From positions 1 to 37,647 of the forward strand of contig CABXNH010000009.1 of assembly GCA_902513495.1 (NCBI GenBank): DNA of 37,647 nt, written 5' to 3'. Below the pieces are notes generated by a model, which had not been told where the DNA came from, did no database searches, and saw only the letters and a program-made list of their open reading frames with translations. Source of the DNA: an uncultured Gammaproteobacteria bacterium (GTDB taxonomy: Bacteria > Pseudomonadota > Gammaproteobacteria > PS1 > Pseudothioglobaceae). The stretch's first letter is position 1. Each line of letters starts with the position of its first letter. Shown here one piece after another: positions 8,250 through 18,945 of this stretch. The position numbers and the translations under genes are program-made.

Positions 8250-8318
8250 AGAAGAATAGAGAGTAAGAAACTATGCTGATTGTACAACAACAAACAGCGT
8301 TAGTATCAGTTATTTAGA

Positions 8319-8403
8319 TGGTGCCGTCGGACGGAGTCGAACCGTCACAGCTTGCGCTACAGCCCCCTCAAGGCTGCGTGTCTACCAATTTCACCACGAC
8401 GGC
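8319..8403 (-). tRNA. leuU: tRNA-Leu (anticodon GAG)
   Basis: The 85-nt minus-strand sequence folds as a tRNA: acceptor stem GCCGTCG/CGACGGC, D-arm with GGTAGACACG, anticodon stem CAGCC/GGCTG around loop TTGAGGG (anticodon GAG, reads CUC and CUU), a long class II variable arm, T-arm GACGG-TTCGACT-CCGTC, discriminator A and an encoded CCA. It begins only five bases after the secG stop, the order seen in E. coli (secG-leuU), so it is probably cut out of a secG transcript. Confidence 0.97.
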
Positions 8404-8408
8404 TAAAG

Positions 8409-8738
8409 CTAATTGCTAGGAATTTCGCTTGTGTTTGAACCCAAGTCGTCATCACTCATAACACTTTGTGTCATAATGCTTTGTTCAGGATTAGAGGCAA
8501 CTCTTTCGTTAGAGGCAAAGTAAGCTAGACTGATGCTAGTGACAAAAAAACCAATGGCCAAAACCGCAGTTAGCTTATATAAAAAAGAGTGTGCTCCTCT
8601 CGCTCCAAAGACTGATCCTGCTGCGCCAGAACCAAACGCGGCTCCTGCATCAGCACCTTTTCCATGCTGAATAAGAATCAACCCAACAAGACCAAGAGCC
8701 AACAATACATGAATTACTAAAATAATTTGAAATGTCAT
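8409..8738 (-). CDS. secG: SecG, preprotein translocase subunit
   Basis: A 109-residue protein with two hydrophobic helices: MTFQIILVIHVLLALGLVGL and LTAVLAIGFFVTSISLAYF. The loop between them has the family's QHGKGADAGAAFGSGAAGSV signature. SecG assists SecYE and SecA in moving proteins across the inner membrane. The start at 8738 is chosen because it gives the standard MTFQ N-terminus and has AGG about eight bases upstream; the longer frame to 8810 would run into tpiA. The start lies one base after the tpiA stop, so the two are coupled. The polar C-terminus, rich in Ser and Asp, is typical. Confidence 0.95.
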   Translation of the reverse strand: MTFQIILVIHVLLALGLVGLILIQHGKGADAGAAFGSGAAGSVFGARGAHSFLYKLTAVLAIGFFVTSISLAYFASNERVASNPEQSIMTQSVMSDDDLGSNTSEIPSN

Positions 8739-8739
8739 A

Positions 8740-9486
8740 TTAACCTGCCTTACATATTTGTAAAAAATCATCTGCCTTAAGTGCAGCACCACCAATGAGT
8801 CCGCCATCAATGTCTGAACAAGACATTAAGTCGGCAGCATTGCCAGCATTCATACTCCCACCATACAGTATAGGTGTTTTTTGAGCAATCCTCTCATTAC
8901 TGCCAGCTAGAAGGTTTCGTATAAACAAGTGAACAGACTGGGCCTGTTCAGGTGTGGCAGTCAAGCCAGTTCCAATCGCCCATACTGGTTCATACGCAAT
9001 AATGATGCCATCAAAAGCATCTATTCCAAGAAGATTGATCACCGCATTAATTTGCTTTTCAACAACGGCCTCAGTATTTCCAGACTCTCTCTCCTCGAGA
9101 GACTCTCCAACACAAAGAAGAGGGGTTAGGTCAGCATCAAGTGCGGCCTTCGTTTTTTCTGCAACAACAGCGCTTGTTTCGCCATAAAGGCTTCTTCTCT
9201 CTGAGTGTCCCACAATAACGTGTTGAGCACCAAAGTCTTTGATCATGTTTGCACTAACTTCTCCTGTAAACGCTCCCTTTGGGTTTGCATTAAGATTTTG
9301 CGCACCAAGCATTATGCTGGAACCACTAATTAAAGACTCTACTTGAGAAAGGTATGGAAAAGGAGCGCAAACTATAACCTCAGTGGCAACTCCGCCCATG
9401 CCGGAAAGAAGGCCCCCAATGAGGTTATTAACAGACTCTTTGCTCGCATTCATCTTCCAGTTTCCAGCAACTATCGTTTTTCGCAT
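8740..9486 (-). CDS. tpiA: Triose-phosphate isomerase
   Basis: A 248-residue TIM barrel. Key residues are present: Lys11 in AGNWKMN, His94 in VGHSERRSLYGE, Glu166 in AYEPVWAIGTG, and the phosphate loop ILYGGSMNAGNA. It interconverts dihydroxyacetone phosphate and glyceraldehyde 3-phosphate, serving glycolysis and, with the phosphoribulokinase in this window, possibly the Calvin cycle. It leads the tpiA-secG-leuU unit and has a good promoter upstream. Confidence 0.98.
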   Translation of the reverse strand: MRKTIVAGNWKMNASKESVNNLIGGLLSGMGGVATEVIVCAPFPYLSQVESLISGSSIMLGAQNLNANPKGAFTGEVSANMIKDFGAQHVIVGHSERRSLYGETSAVVAEKTKAALDADLTPLLCVGESLEERESGNTEAVVEKQINAVINLLGIDAFDGIIIAYEPVWAIGTGLTATPEQAQSVHLFIRNLLAGSNERIAQKTPILYGGSMNAGNAADLMSCSDIDGGLIGGAALKADDFLQICKAG

Positions 9487-9514
9487 CCCATTTGGCCCTT
9501 ATAAAAAGAGGGAA

Positions 9515-9543
9515 ATGATACTCTAAAACACTCAGAAAATCAA
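9515..9543 (-). promoter_or_regulatory. Probable promoter of tpiA-secG-leuU
   Basis: On the minus strand, TTGATT (plus coordinates 9538-9543) and TATCAT (9515-9520) are separated by 17 bases. The predicted start gives a leader of about 22 nt before the tpiA ATG at 9486. Confidence 0.6.
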
Positions 9544-9564
9544 TTAAGAAAAGGCTTTTAGCGC

Positions 9565-11628
9565 CTATTTGAGGCTTGGCATCTCTCTCATAAACATCTC
9601 TCTTTGGATATCTGTTTCGTCTGCCTCAAAGTTTTGGGCTGCAAGATGCCCCAAATAAACTGCATCTGCGATTAGTCCAGGGGCTTCAGCATCCCCAATA
9701 GCTTGGATATTGTATTGTGTTTTACCTTCTAAGTTGCTTTGCATTAAATTGTCATAAAGAGCGCTATTAGATATGCGCTCCGTCACCATTACAATTGACT
9801 TGCAAGGCACCTTGGTAATTGAGCCCGTATAAGTACACTCTAAGAGCGCAGTTGCGTTCTCTATTTTGTAGATAGATTGATTACAAATAATTTTTACGCC
9901 AGAATTAATTAAAGACCTTTGAACCCTTTTTTGCTCGAGCGTTGAATCTGTCCACGGAGAGACAACGCTTGCAGGAGTTATAAATACAACCTCAACATTC
10001 TTGGCTTTAAGGTGGTCAGCAATGACCCCTGCCAAGTAGCCCTGTTCATCATCATAGACAACAACCGAGCTCTTTATGTTCTTGTAGTTTTGAACGGCCT
10101 CCTCTGGAGAATATACTTTGATACTCTCTAAACCTTGAATAGGGCTTCTTCTGCTTCTTCCAACTCCATCTTTTCGCCAACTAGAGCCGGTGGCCAAAAA
10201 AATGTTTTTGATGCCAAGCTCAATAATGTGGTCTTCAGTTAGTCTGCTCTCCTTATAAACCTCTATGTTGTTTTTTTGAAGAATTTCATGAACTCTGTTA
10301 TCAACAACTCTTTTCCAGGCCGAAAGTCCTTTTAAGCTTGATTCAAACAAAACCCTGCCACCCAGCTTATTTTCTGCCTCGGCTAAAGTTACCTGATAGC
10401 CCCTCCTTGCGAGTTGCAAACTACACTCAAGTCCCGCCGGCCCAGAACCAACAACTAGCGCTTGTTGGTCTGAAAGTTTTGGCTTAATATACTCCGGATC
10501 CCATCCTCTTCTCCATTCCTCGCCCATAGTTGGGTTTTGTGTACATCGAATTGGAACTGAAAAATTATCACTTGAAACACAAATATTACAACCGATACAC
10601 TCTTTAATTTGGTCTGTATTTTCTGTTTTTATTTTATTTGGTAAGTATGGGTCTGCAATTGAAGGCCTAGCTGCACCGATTAGATCTAAAGCACCTCTAT
10701 CAACAAGCTTTACCATTAAGTCTGGTGATGTAAGCCTCCCAACCCCAACAACTGGTTTTGTAGTCAAACTTTTTACAAGCTCAACATAAGGCATTTGATA
10801 TCCCTCATTAGGTTGAAAGCGTGAAGTTTGTGAGTCGTTAGACCAGTCAGAAACATTAACGTCCCATAGGTCTGGAAGTTCTGACAATAGCTCAACAACA
10901 GCCCGACCCTCTTCTTCAAACTGCATACCGTCTTTACCTTTAAGTTCGTCAACTGCAAAACGAAAAGCAACTCCACAGCTATCACCAATAGCTTCCTGGG
11001 TCTCCTCCAACAATTCTCTAGTTAGTCGCAAGCGGTTATCTAAGCTGCCGCCATACTCATCAACTCGATTGTTCATGTCTGGCAATATAAACTGTTGTGC
11101 TACTGACATGCCATGTCCAGCATAAACATAAACAATGTCAAAACCAGCCTCTTTTGCATTCAATGCGGCTCTTTTGTGCCAATCCCTAAAGTCTGAAATA
11201 TCCCTTTTTGACATGCGCCTTGACTGTTTCGGATATAGAAAATTAACAGGCTGTGCATTAGGAGACATAACAGGAATTCTAGAAAAAAGGTTTGTAGAAT
11301 TATGTCCACTGTGTGTTAATTCAATTGCTGCTAGAGCACCATGCTTGTGAACTGCTTCTGTCATTAAACGCAGCGCAGGTATGTCTTTTTTATCCCAAAT
11401 TCTTTGCTCCACATAGGGGGCTAAATCAGAGCTTGGGTGTATCTCTGCTTCTTCTGTACTTACAACACCCCAGCCGCCTTTTGCCTTGGTTTCTCTCATA
11501 GCAGCATGTGCTTTTGGTCTTAGGTGCCCCATGCCACAGCAATGTGGCACCTGGTAGAACCGGTTTTTTGTTACAACCGGGCCTATTTTTACTGGTTCAA
11601 AAAGCTTACTATAAGGATTATTATTCAT
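9565..11628 (-). CDS. FMN/4Fe-4S/ADP amine dehydrogenase of the trimethylamine-histamine dehydrogenase family
   Basis: A 687-residue enzyme. Residues 1-335 form an old-yellow-enzyme barrel beginning FEPVKIGP and NRFYQVPHCCG. Cys30 matches the cysteine that binds FMN covalently in trimethylamine dehydrogenase. Tyr169, His172 and Asp265 match its catalytic residues. Cys344, 347, 350 and 362 hold the 4Fe-4S cluster (CIGCNIC...RC), and a Rossmann GSGPAG motif at 394-399 starts the ADP-binding part. The amine pocket differs from trimethylamine dehydrogenase (Tyr60, Trp264, Trp355): here the positions are Glu60, Trp262 and Asp354. Histamine dehydrogenase has Gln, Trp and Asp there, so Trp262 and Asp354 resemble it. 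The family removes an amine group oxidatively and passes electrons to an electron-transfer flavoprotein; no etf genes are in view. It diverges from dnaA. The exact substrate is undetermined. Confidence 0.9.
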   Translation of the reverse strand: MNNNPYSKLFEPVKIGPVVTKNRFYQVPHCCGMGHLRPKAHAAMRETKAKGGWGVVSTEEAEIHPSSDLAPYVEQRIWDKKDIPALRLMTEAVHKHGALAAIELTHSGHNSTNLFSRIPVMSPNAQPVNFLYPKQSRRMSKRDISDFRDWHKRAALNAKEAGFDIVYVYAGHGMSVAQQFILPDMNNRVDEYGGSLDNRLRLTRELLEETQEAIGDSCGVAFRFAVDELKGKDGMQFEEEGRAVVELLSELPDLWDVNVSDWSNDSQTSRFQPNEGYQMPYVELVKSLTTKPVVGVGRLTSPDLMVKLVDRGALDLIGAARPSIADPYLPNKIKTENTDQIKECIGCNICVSSDNFSVPIRCTQNPTMGEEWRRGWDPEYIKPKLSDQQALVVGSGPAGLECSLQLARRGYQVTLAEAENKLGGRVLFESSLKGLSAWKRVVDNRVHEILQKNNIEVYKESRLTEDHIIELGIKNIFLATGSSWRKDGVGRSRRSPIQGLESIKVYSPEEAVQNYKNIKSSVVVYDDEQGYLAGVIADHLKAKNVEVVFITPASVVSPWTDSTLEQKRVQRSLINSGVKIICNQSIYKIENATALLECTYTGSITKVPCKSIVMVTERISNSALYDNLMQSNLEGKTQYNIQAIGDAEAPGLIADAVYLGHLAAQNFEADETDIQREMFMREMPSLK

Positions 11629-11659
11629 GGGCTAGTTATACAATATTAATAAGACTAAA

Positions 11660-11687
11660 TTGAATCTATTCTACCAAACGCTTTAAT
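11660..11687 (+). promoter_or_regulatory. Candidate dnaA promoter
   Basis: TTGAAT (11660-11665), 16 bases, TTTAAT (11682-11687). The start would be near 11694, 53 nt before the dnaA ATG. I see no DnaA box (TTATNCACA) around it, so DnaA autorepression is not evident. Confidence 0.4.
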
Positions 11688-11746
11688 CATCTTTATCGAC
11701 ATTACAGGTATCATTAGATTTTTAATTCTATGTTTTATTAACCAAA

Positions 11747-13060
11747 ATGTCACAGGCCTGGGCTAAATGTTTAGACTCCCTAAAAAACTCTCTACCTTTG
11801 GGAGAATATAGCGTATGGGTTAAACCACTCAAGGCAAGCGAAAGAAACGAAACTCTTTATCTAAATGCTCCTAGTGCATCTGCTCTCAAATACATAAATA
11901 ATCACCAAAGCTTAGAAGCGGCAATTGTTTTGGCAGTCTCTGAACATGATCGCAAACTTAAGGTAAGGTTTGGTGTTGTTGAGTCTAACAAAAAAGTAGT
12001 AAACACTAAAAAACATCACACCACCCCCTTGTTTCCTGAATATACTTTTGATAGTTTGGTTTTAGGTAGTGCAAACCAAGTCGCCGCACTTGCAAGCAGA
12101 CAGATAGCTGAAAAAATTGGCGCATCACCCTATAACCCTTTTATTATTTATGGTGAATCTGGATTGGGTAAAACGCACTTAATGCAGGCAGCTGGTCATC
12201 TTGCACTTGAAAAAAATCCAAACTCAAAAATAATCTATGTCCCCCTAATGGATTTTGTTCGAAATATAACAACAAGCCTTCGTCACAACACAATAGAGAA
12301 TGTAAAGCTTTTTTATCAATCAGCAGATCTTTTATTGGTTGATGATATTCATTTAATTGCTGGGAAAGATAAATCACAAGAAGAGTTTTTTCATATCTTT
12401 AATTTTTTGTTTAGCACCAAGAAGCAGATTATTTTTACGTGTGACCAGCCTCCAAAAAACATTAAGGACCTTGAAAACAGGTTAAAAACAAGATTTTCAC
12501 AAGGGCTTAATTTACAACTTTCTCCGCCAGAACTTGAAATGAGGGCGGCCATTCTCCTTAAAAAATCTCAAAACCCACAAATATCTCTTAACCTGTCAGA
12601 AGATGTGGCCTTATTTATTGCGAGTCATGTAATGTCAAATGTTAGAGATCTTGAAGGAGCCCTGCTAAAACTAAAAGCTTTTGTGGACTTCTCTCAAATA
12701 GACCACTCACTCATTACCAAGGACGTAGTAGAGGGCGCTTTGGGCGACCTTATTAAACCAAAAAAACTTTTCATTGAGGTTAATGAGGTTCAAAAAACTG
12801 TGAGCAAGTATTATGGTATTACGGTTTCAGACCTAGTGTCAAACTCCCGCAAACAACACCTGGTTAAAGCAAGACAAATGGCTATCTACTTGTGCCATGA
12901 ATTAACATCGTTGTCGCTAGCAAAAATAGGCCAAAACTTTGGAAATAGAGACCATTCTACTGTGCTTTATTCTTGTGAAAAACTAAGAAGCCTTATAGCT
13001 ACAAATGAAGAGATCAAAAACGACATTGAAAACATAAAGATTAAAATTACTAACTTATAA
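11747..13060 (+). CDS. dnaA: Chromosomal replication initiator DnaA
   Basis: A 437-residue DnaA (E. coli 467), shorter mainly in the linker domain II (about residues 80-95). Domain I begins MSQAWAKCLDSLKNSLP. The AAA+ part has Walker A GESGLGKT (136-143) and Walker B LLLVDD (195-200) followed by IHLIAGK. Domain IV contains NRDHSTVLYSCEKL, the DNA-binding signature. The segment after the sensor arginine reads KTRFSQGLNLQL, where E. coli has SRFGWGLT, so a usually aromatic position is Gln. DnaA-ATP melts the origin and recruits helicase; DciA, also encoded here, is the likely loader partner. No Shine-Dalgarno precedes the ATG. Confidence 0.97.
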   Translation: MSQAWAKCLDSLKNSLPLGEYSVWVKPLKASERNETLYLNAPSASALKYINNHQSLEAAIVLAVSEHDRKLKVRFGVVESNKKVVNTKKHHTTPLFPEYTFDSLVLGSANQVAALASRQIAEKIGASPYNPFIIYGESGLGKTHLMQAAGHLALEKNPNSKIIYVPLMDFVRNITTSLRHNTIENVKLFYQSADLLLVDDIHLIAGKDKSQEEFFHIFNFLFSTKKQIIFTCDQPPKNIKDLENRLKTRFSQGLNLQLSPPELEMRAAILLKKSQNPQISLNLSEDVALFIASHVMSNVRDLEGALLKLKAFVDFSQIDHSLITKDVVEGALGDLIKPKKLFIEVNEVQKTVSKYYGITVSDLVSNSRKQHLVKARQMAIYLCHELTSLSLAKIGQNFGNRDHSTVLYSCEKLRSLIATNEEIKNDIENIKIKITNL

Positions 13061-13266
13061 ACAAATTAATTACTACTTGGGTTGTTAGTAAATAACAAAA
13101 CATCTTATAATTAGTAAACTAGTTAACATCTTCAATAATAAAAAATAAAGATATTAACAAAATGCCCACCACACAAATGGTTGATTTTTTTAAAAAAATA
13201 ATAATAATTAACAAATTAAAGATAGGCTAATAATAACAATAATTAATTTAATAAGAAAGGTCACTT
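13061..13266 (+). other. AT-rich dnaA-dnaN spacer, possible origin or unwinding region
   Basis: This 206-bp spacer is about 80 % A+T by count. It contains a perfect 16-bp A/T palindrome (ATTTTTTTAAAAAAAT, 13184-13199) followed by an ATAATAATAATT run, and two exact copies of ATTAACAAA (13153-13161 and 13207-13215). One near DnaA box, TTATAAACA, overlaps the dnaA stop at 13055-13063 (one mismatch from TTATNCACA). I found no consensus box inside. It may hold the dnaN promoter and an unwinding element; calling it oriC is speculative. Confidence 0.3.
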
Positions 13267-14370
13267 ATGAACACTGAATTAAGCGTTGAAGAACTTATAG
13301 AACCGTTACAAACTGTAATTGGAGTTGTGGAAAAAAAACAAACTTTGCCAATACTCTCTCACGTACTAATTCAATTAAAGGAAAATAAACTTACGCTAAC
13401 AACTACTGATATGGAGTTAGAAATAAGTGCATCAAACAAAATAAAAAGTACTGCAGAAGTTACATTTACAATCTATGCAAAAGATCTAATTGATATAGTA
13501 AGGAAACTACCAGAAAAAACACAGATTAAATTCAAGATAGAAGAAAATAAAGTTTATCTAAATGCTAATAAAAACACATTTGAATTAAATACGTTCAATC
13601 ATCTAGACTTTCCAGCACTTCCTAAAACTCAGAATACAAGTATTATTAAAATTAAACAAGAAACACTCAAAGAGCTAATTGAAAACACTAGTTTTTCAAT
13701 GGGAAACCAAGATATTAGAGCTTATTTAAACGGTCTGTTTTTTGAATTAAACAAGGACTCATTAACAGTTGTGGCAACCGATGGCCACAGACTCTCAATT
13801 GGTGAAGTCAACCAGGAAAACAATTTAGAAGAAAAAAAGACTGTGATTCTTCCCCGAAAAGCTGTTTTAGAATTAACTAAATTGTTAAACAAAAGTTCGC
13901 AAAATATCGCTGAAATACACCTTTCTGATAATTATTTTTCATTGATTGATACAAGCACAAAAATTATCAGTCGCCTAATAGATGGTAATTTTCCAAACTA
14001 TAAACAAGTGATGCCAACAGACTTTAGCAACACCATTGTTATAGATTGTGAAGATTTTTTATCTAGTTTACAACAGGCTTCAATTTTTGTTGACGAAAGA
14101 ACCAAAGGTGTAAAACTCGTATTTAGAGACGACAAACTCAGTATTTTTTCTCATTCTGAAAGAGGCAGGGCTGAAACTCAAATTGAAGTAACCAAGCAAG
14201 AGAAAGAACTTGAAATTGCCTTTAATATTCACTATCTAATATCTGTCCTCGAAAAACTTACTTCTAAAGAGGTCAACATGGTAATCCCGGGTGGTGAAAA
14301 TAAATCATGTTTGTTAAGCGCTATAGATGATGAAAGTTACCAGTATATTATTATGCCGATGAGAATTTAG
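13267..14370 (+). CDS. dnaN: DNA polymerase III beta subunit (sliding clamp)
   Basis: A 367-residue clamp protein (E. coli 366). It shows the usual landmarks: the N-terminal VEELIEPLQTVIGVVEKKQT followed by LPILSHVLIQL, the VVATDGHRLSIGE motif in the second domain, and the C-terminal YIIMPMRI, close to the E. coli MPMRL end that lines the partner-binding cleft. It forms the ring that tethers polymerase and other repair factors to DNA. AGAAAGG just upstream of the ATG is a plausible ribosome site. Codon use is very A-rich compared with flanking genes such as leuS, as in the following recF. The stop is 12 bases before the recF ATG. Confidence 0.98.
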   Translation: MNTELSVEELIEPLQTVIGVVEKKQTLPILSHVLIQLKENKLTLTTTDMELEISASNKIKSTAEVTFTIYAKDLIDIVRKLPEKTQIKFKIEENKVYLNANKNTFELNTFNHLDFPALPKTQNTSIIKIKQETLKELIENTSFSMGNQDIRAYLNGLFFELNKDSLTVVATDGHRLSIGEVNQENNLEEKKTVILPRKAVLELTKLLNKSSQNIAEIHLSDNYFSLIDTSTKIISRLIDGNFPNYKQVMPTDFSNTIVIDCEDFLSSLQQASIFVDERTKGVKLVFRDDKLSIFSHSERGRAETQIEVTKQEKELEIAFNIHYLISVLEKLTSKEVNMVIPGGENKSCLLSAIDDESYQYIIMPMRI

Positions 14371-14382
14371 TGACTGTGTTTG

Positions 14383-15468
14383 ATGGCAAACATTGAAAAG
14401 CTGCATGTTTTAAAGTTTAGGAATTTGACAGATCAATACCTTCTCCCAAACAACAACATCAATGTAATACTTGGCCAAAACGGGCAGGGTAAAACAAACT
14501 TTATTGAATCAATATATTACTTAGGACATGGTAGATCTTTTAAAACTAAAAGTTTAAAAGACATTATTCCATTTGACGGTCAGCAAATAAAGATATCTGC
14601 AGTTGTTGATAAGCAAAAAATCAGTATTAACAAAACTCGAGATAAGAGCGATGTTTTAATTGAAGAGGAGAAAATTACTAGTAATAGTTTTTTAAGTCAA
14701 ATTCTTCCAATTCAGGTTATTTCTCCTGACAGAGGGTTTGTTGTTGGCGGCTCACCAAAATTAAAAAGGTCTTACCTTGATTGGGGGGTTTTTCACAACA
14801 ACAACGCGACCCTTAAAATATACAAGACATACAAAAAAACACTCAAAAACATCAATGCATTGTTGACCACTGGAAGCCATATTGAACTTGAAGGCTGGTT
14901 TACACAGTTTGCAAATCTTTCAGTAGAGATTACCAACCACCGTATTAGTTATACTGAAAAACTAAGGGATGCTCTTGAAAGAGAATCAGAAAGCAAGCTT
15001 GATAGTTTAATTAAATCTAATGACACTTTTTATTTTCAAATTCAAACAGGCTGGCCAAAGGAAGTTAACCCCCGCAGTCAAAAACAAATATTTGAGTATC
15101 TTTTAAAAAATAAGAAAACTTTTTTGAAAACCAAATATTTAAGTTATGGCCCTCATAGAGCAAATATTGAATATTTTCTAAATAATAAAAACGAAAACCA
15201 CCTTTCTAGGGGCGAACAAAAAAAAATGTCAATTGTTTTTTGGTTGCTTCAAGTTTTGGTTTTGGTTAATAACAAAATAAAACCAATTATACTAATAGAC
15301 GACATTTCATCAGAACTTGATTACAATAAAATCAAATCCATCATTAACTATTTAACTGAAATTGATATCCAAATTTTTATTACAGACATAGGCAACAAAG
15401 GTTTGCCTTTAAACACCGAAAAGTCAACTATTTTTGAAATCAAAAACGGTGTTTTAGAGGCCGTATAA
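14383..15468 (+). CDS. recF: DNA replication and repair protein RecF
   Basis: A 361-residue SMC-like ATPase (E. coli 357). Walker A is GQNGQGKT at residues 31-38, in the context NVILGQNGQGKTNFIESIYY. The RecF-specific IQVISPDRGFVVGGSP and the signature/Walker B region LSRGEQKKMS then LIDDISSELD are present. It loads RecA at gaps with RecOR. The frame also opens at a TTG at 14380, directly before the ATG at 14383; I take the ATG. No Shine-Dalgarno is visible, and the gene follows dnaN so closely that coupling is likely. It is unusually rich in Lys and Asn, as expected at this AT content. Confidence 0.97.
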   Translation: MANIEKLHVLKFRNLTDQYLLPNNNINVILGQNGQGKTNFIESIYYLGHGRSFKTKSLKDIIPFDGQQIKISAVVDKQKISINKTRDKSDVLIEEEKITSNSFLSQILPIQVISPDRGFVVGGSPKLKRSYLDWGVFHNNNATLKIYKTYKKTLKNINALLTTGSHIELEGWFTQFANLSVEITNHRISYTEKLRDALERESESKLDSLIKSNDTFYFQIQTGWPKEVNPRSQKQIFEYLLKNKKTFLKTKYLSYGPHRANIEYFLNNKNENHLSRGEQKKMSIVFWLLQVLVLVNNKIKPIILIDDISSELDYNKIKSIINYLTEIDIQIFITDIGNKGLPLNTEKSTIFEIKNGVLEAV

Positions 15469-15535
15469 TTGACTTTTTTAGATACAAAAAAGCACTTAAA
15501 AAACACAGATGAAACAGCGATAAACAAGATAGCCG

Positions 15536-15544
15536 TGGTATAAT
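15536..15544 (+). promoter_or_regulatory. Extended -10 promoter of gyrB
   Basis: TGGTATAAT combines an extended TGn element with a perfect TATAAT at 15539-15544; there is no good -35 hexamer. The start would be near 15551, a leader of about 17 nt containing AAGGG (15558-15562) 5 nt before the gyrB ATG. Confidence 0.55.
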
Positions 15545-15546
15545 AA

Positions 15547-17955
<2,409 letters not shown>

Positions 17956-18066
17956 TTAAACACCCGAGCAACTTGAATTGAATTAATTTGAGTTATGAAT
18001 TTATTTACCAACTTATAACCTATACTTGTAAGAAAATAACATTAATTGATTACAAGTGGTAGGGTT

Positions 18067-18927
18067 ATGTCAAAAAAACATCCTGTAATTGCTATAACTG
18101 GGTCTTCCGGAGCTGGAACGTCGACCGTAAAAAACGCATTCAATCATATATTTGGAAGAGTTGGTGCTAAGCCAGTTATTATTGAAGGGGATAGTTTTCA
18201 TAAGTTTGACCGCAAACAGATGAAGACAGTAATGGAGCTTGAAGACAAAAAAGGAAACAAGTACTTTAGTCATTTTGGGCCTGAAGCCAACCATTTTGAT
18301 CTGATTGAAAAAACATTTAAAGATTATGGTGAGAAGGGCCACTGTAAGCGCCGCTACTACATCCATACTGATGAAGAAGGAATCCCTTTTGGCAGAAAAG
18401 CGGGCGAGTTTACTGAGTGGGAGGATGTTGGCAGAGATAGTGACTTGTTGTTTTATGAGGGTCTGCATGGAGGCGTTAAAGACGGAGCTATTGATGTAGC
18501 TAAATATGTTGATCTTTTGATAGGTGTTGTTCCTGTTGTTAATCTTGAGTGGATCCAGAAGATACATAGAGACAAAGAACAAAGAGGCTATTCTGCAGAG
18601 GCAACCGTTGATACAATTCACAGACGTATGTGGGATTATATTAACTATCTCACCCCCCAGTTTTCAAGAACACACATAAACTTTCAAAGGGTTCCAACTG
18701 TTGATACATCAAACCCTTTTATAGCTAGAGATATACCAACACAAGATGAAAGTTTTGTTGTTGTTAGATTTCAAGACCACAATTATTGTGACTTTGTTTA
18801 TTTACAAGACATGGTTGCAGGGTCATTTATGTCAAGACCAAACACGCTCGTTGTTCCAGGCGGAAAGATGGGTTTTGTAATGGAGCTAATCTTAAGAGAG
18901 CAAGTAGAAAAAATGCTGAACCACTAG
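18067..18927 (+). CDS. prk: Phosphoribulokinase, class I bacterial type
   Basis: A 286-residue kinase. The N-terminus MSKKHPVIAITGSSGAGTST holds the PRK P-loop (residues 12-19), which in this family lacks the usual lysine. IEGDSFHKFDR includes Asp42, equivalent to the catalytic Asp of Rhodobacter PRK. FSHFGPEAN, LLFYEGLHGG, NLEWIQKIHRD and PQFSRTHINFQRVPTVDTSN are all present. It phosphorylates ribulose 5-phosphate to ribulose 1,5-bisphosphate. It shares features with both CbbP of autotrophs (STVKN, FSHF, QKIHRD) and E. coli-type PrkB (VPGGKMGFVMEL), which occurs without RuBisCO, so autotrophy is likely but not proven. The ATG at 18067 is preferred to a TTG at 18046. A TATACT box lies at 18021-18026. 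It converges on leuS with an 18-bp gap. Confidence 0.9.
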   Translation: MSKKHPVIAITGSSGAGTSTVKNAFNHIFGRVGAKPVIIEGDSFHKFDRKQMKTVMELEDKKGNKYFSHFGPEANHFDLIEKTFKDYGEKGHCKRRYYIHTDEEGIPFGRKAGEFTEWEDVGRDSDLLFYEGLHGGVKDGAIDVAKYVDLLIGVVPVVNLEWIQKIHRDKEQRGYSAEATVDTIHRRMWDYINYLTPQFSRTHINFQRVPTVDTSNPFIARDIPTQDESFVVVRFQDHNYCDFVYLQDMVAGSFMSRPNTLVVPGGKMGFVMELILREQVEKMLNH

Positions 18928-18945
18928 GCGAGCTATATTGGAGGC

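Noticed and set aside
9544-9570. Terminator after the amine dehydrogenase gene
   Set aside because: The AGGC/GCCT stem is only about 4 bp before a short T run, too weak to call.
13061-13266. Firm call of oriC
   Set aside because: No set of DnaA boxes is visible; AT richness alone is not enough in an AT-rich genome.
18070-18621. 183-residue minus-strand reading frame
   Set aside because: It is antisense to phosphoribulokinase, has no recognisable domain, and the opposite frame is strongly conserved.
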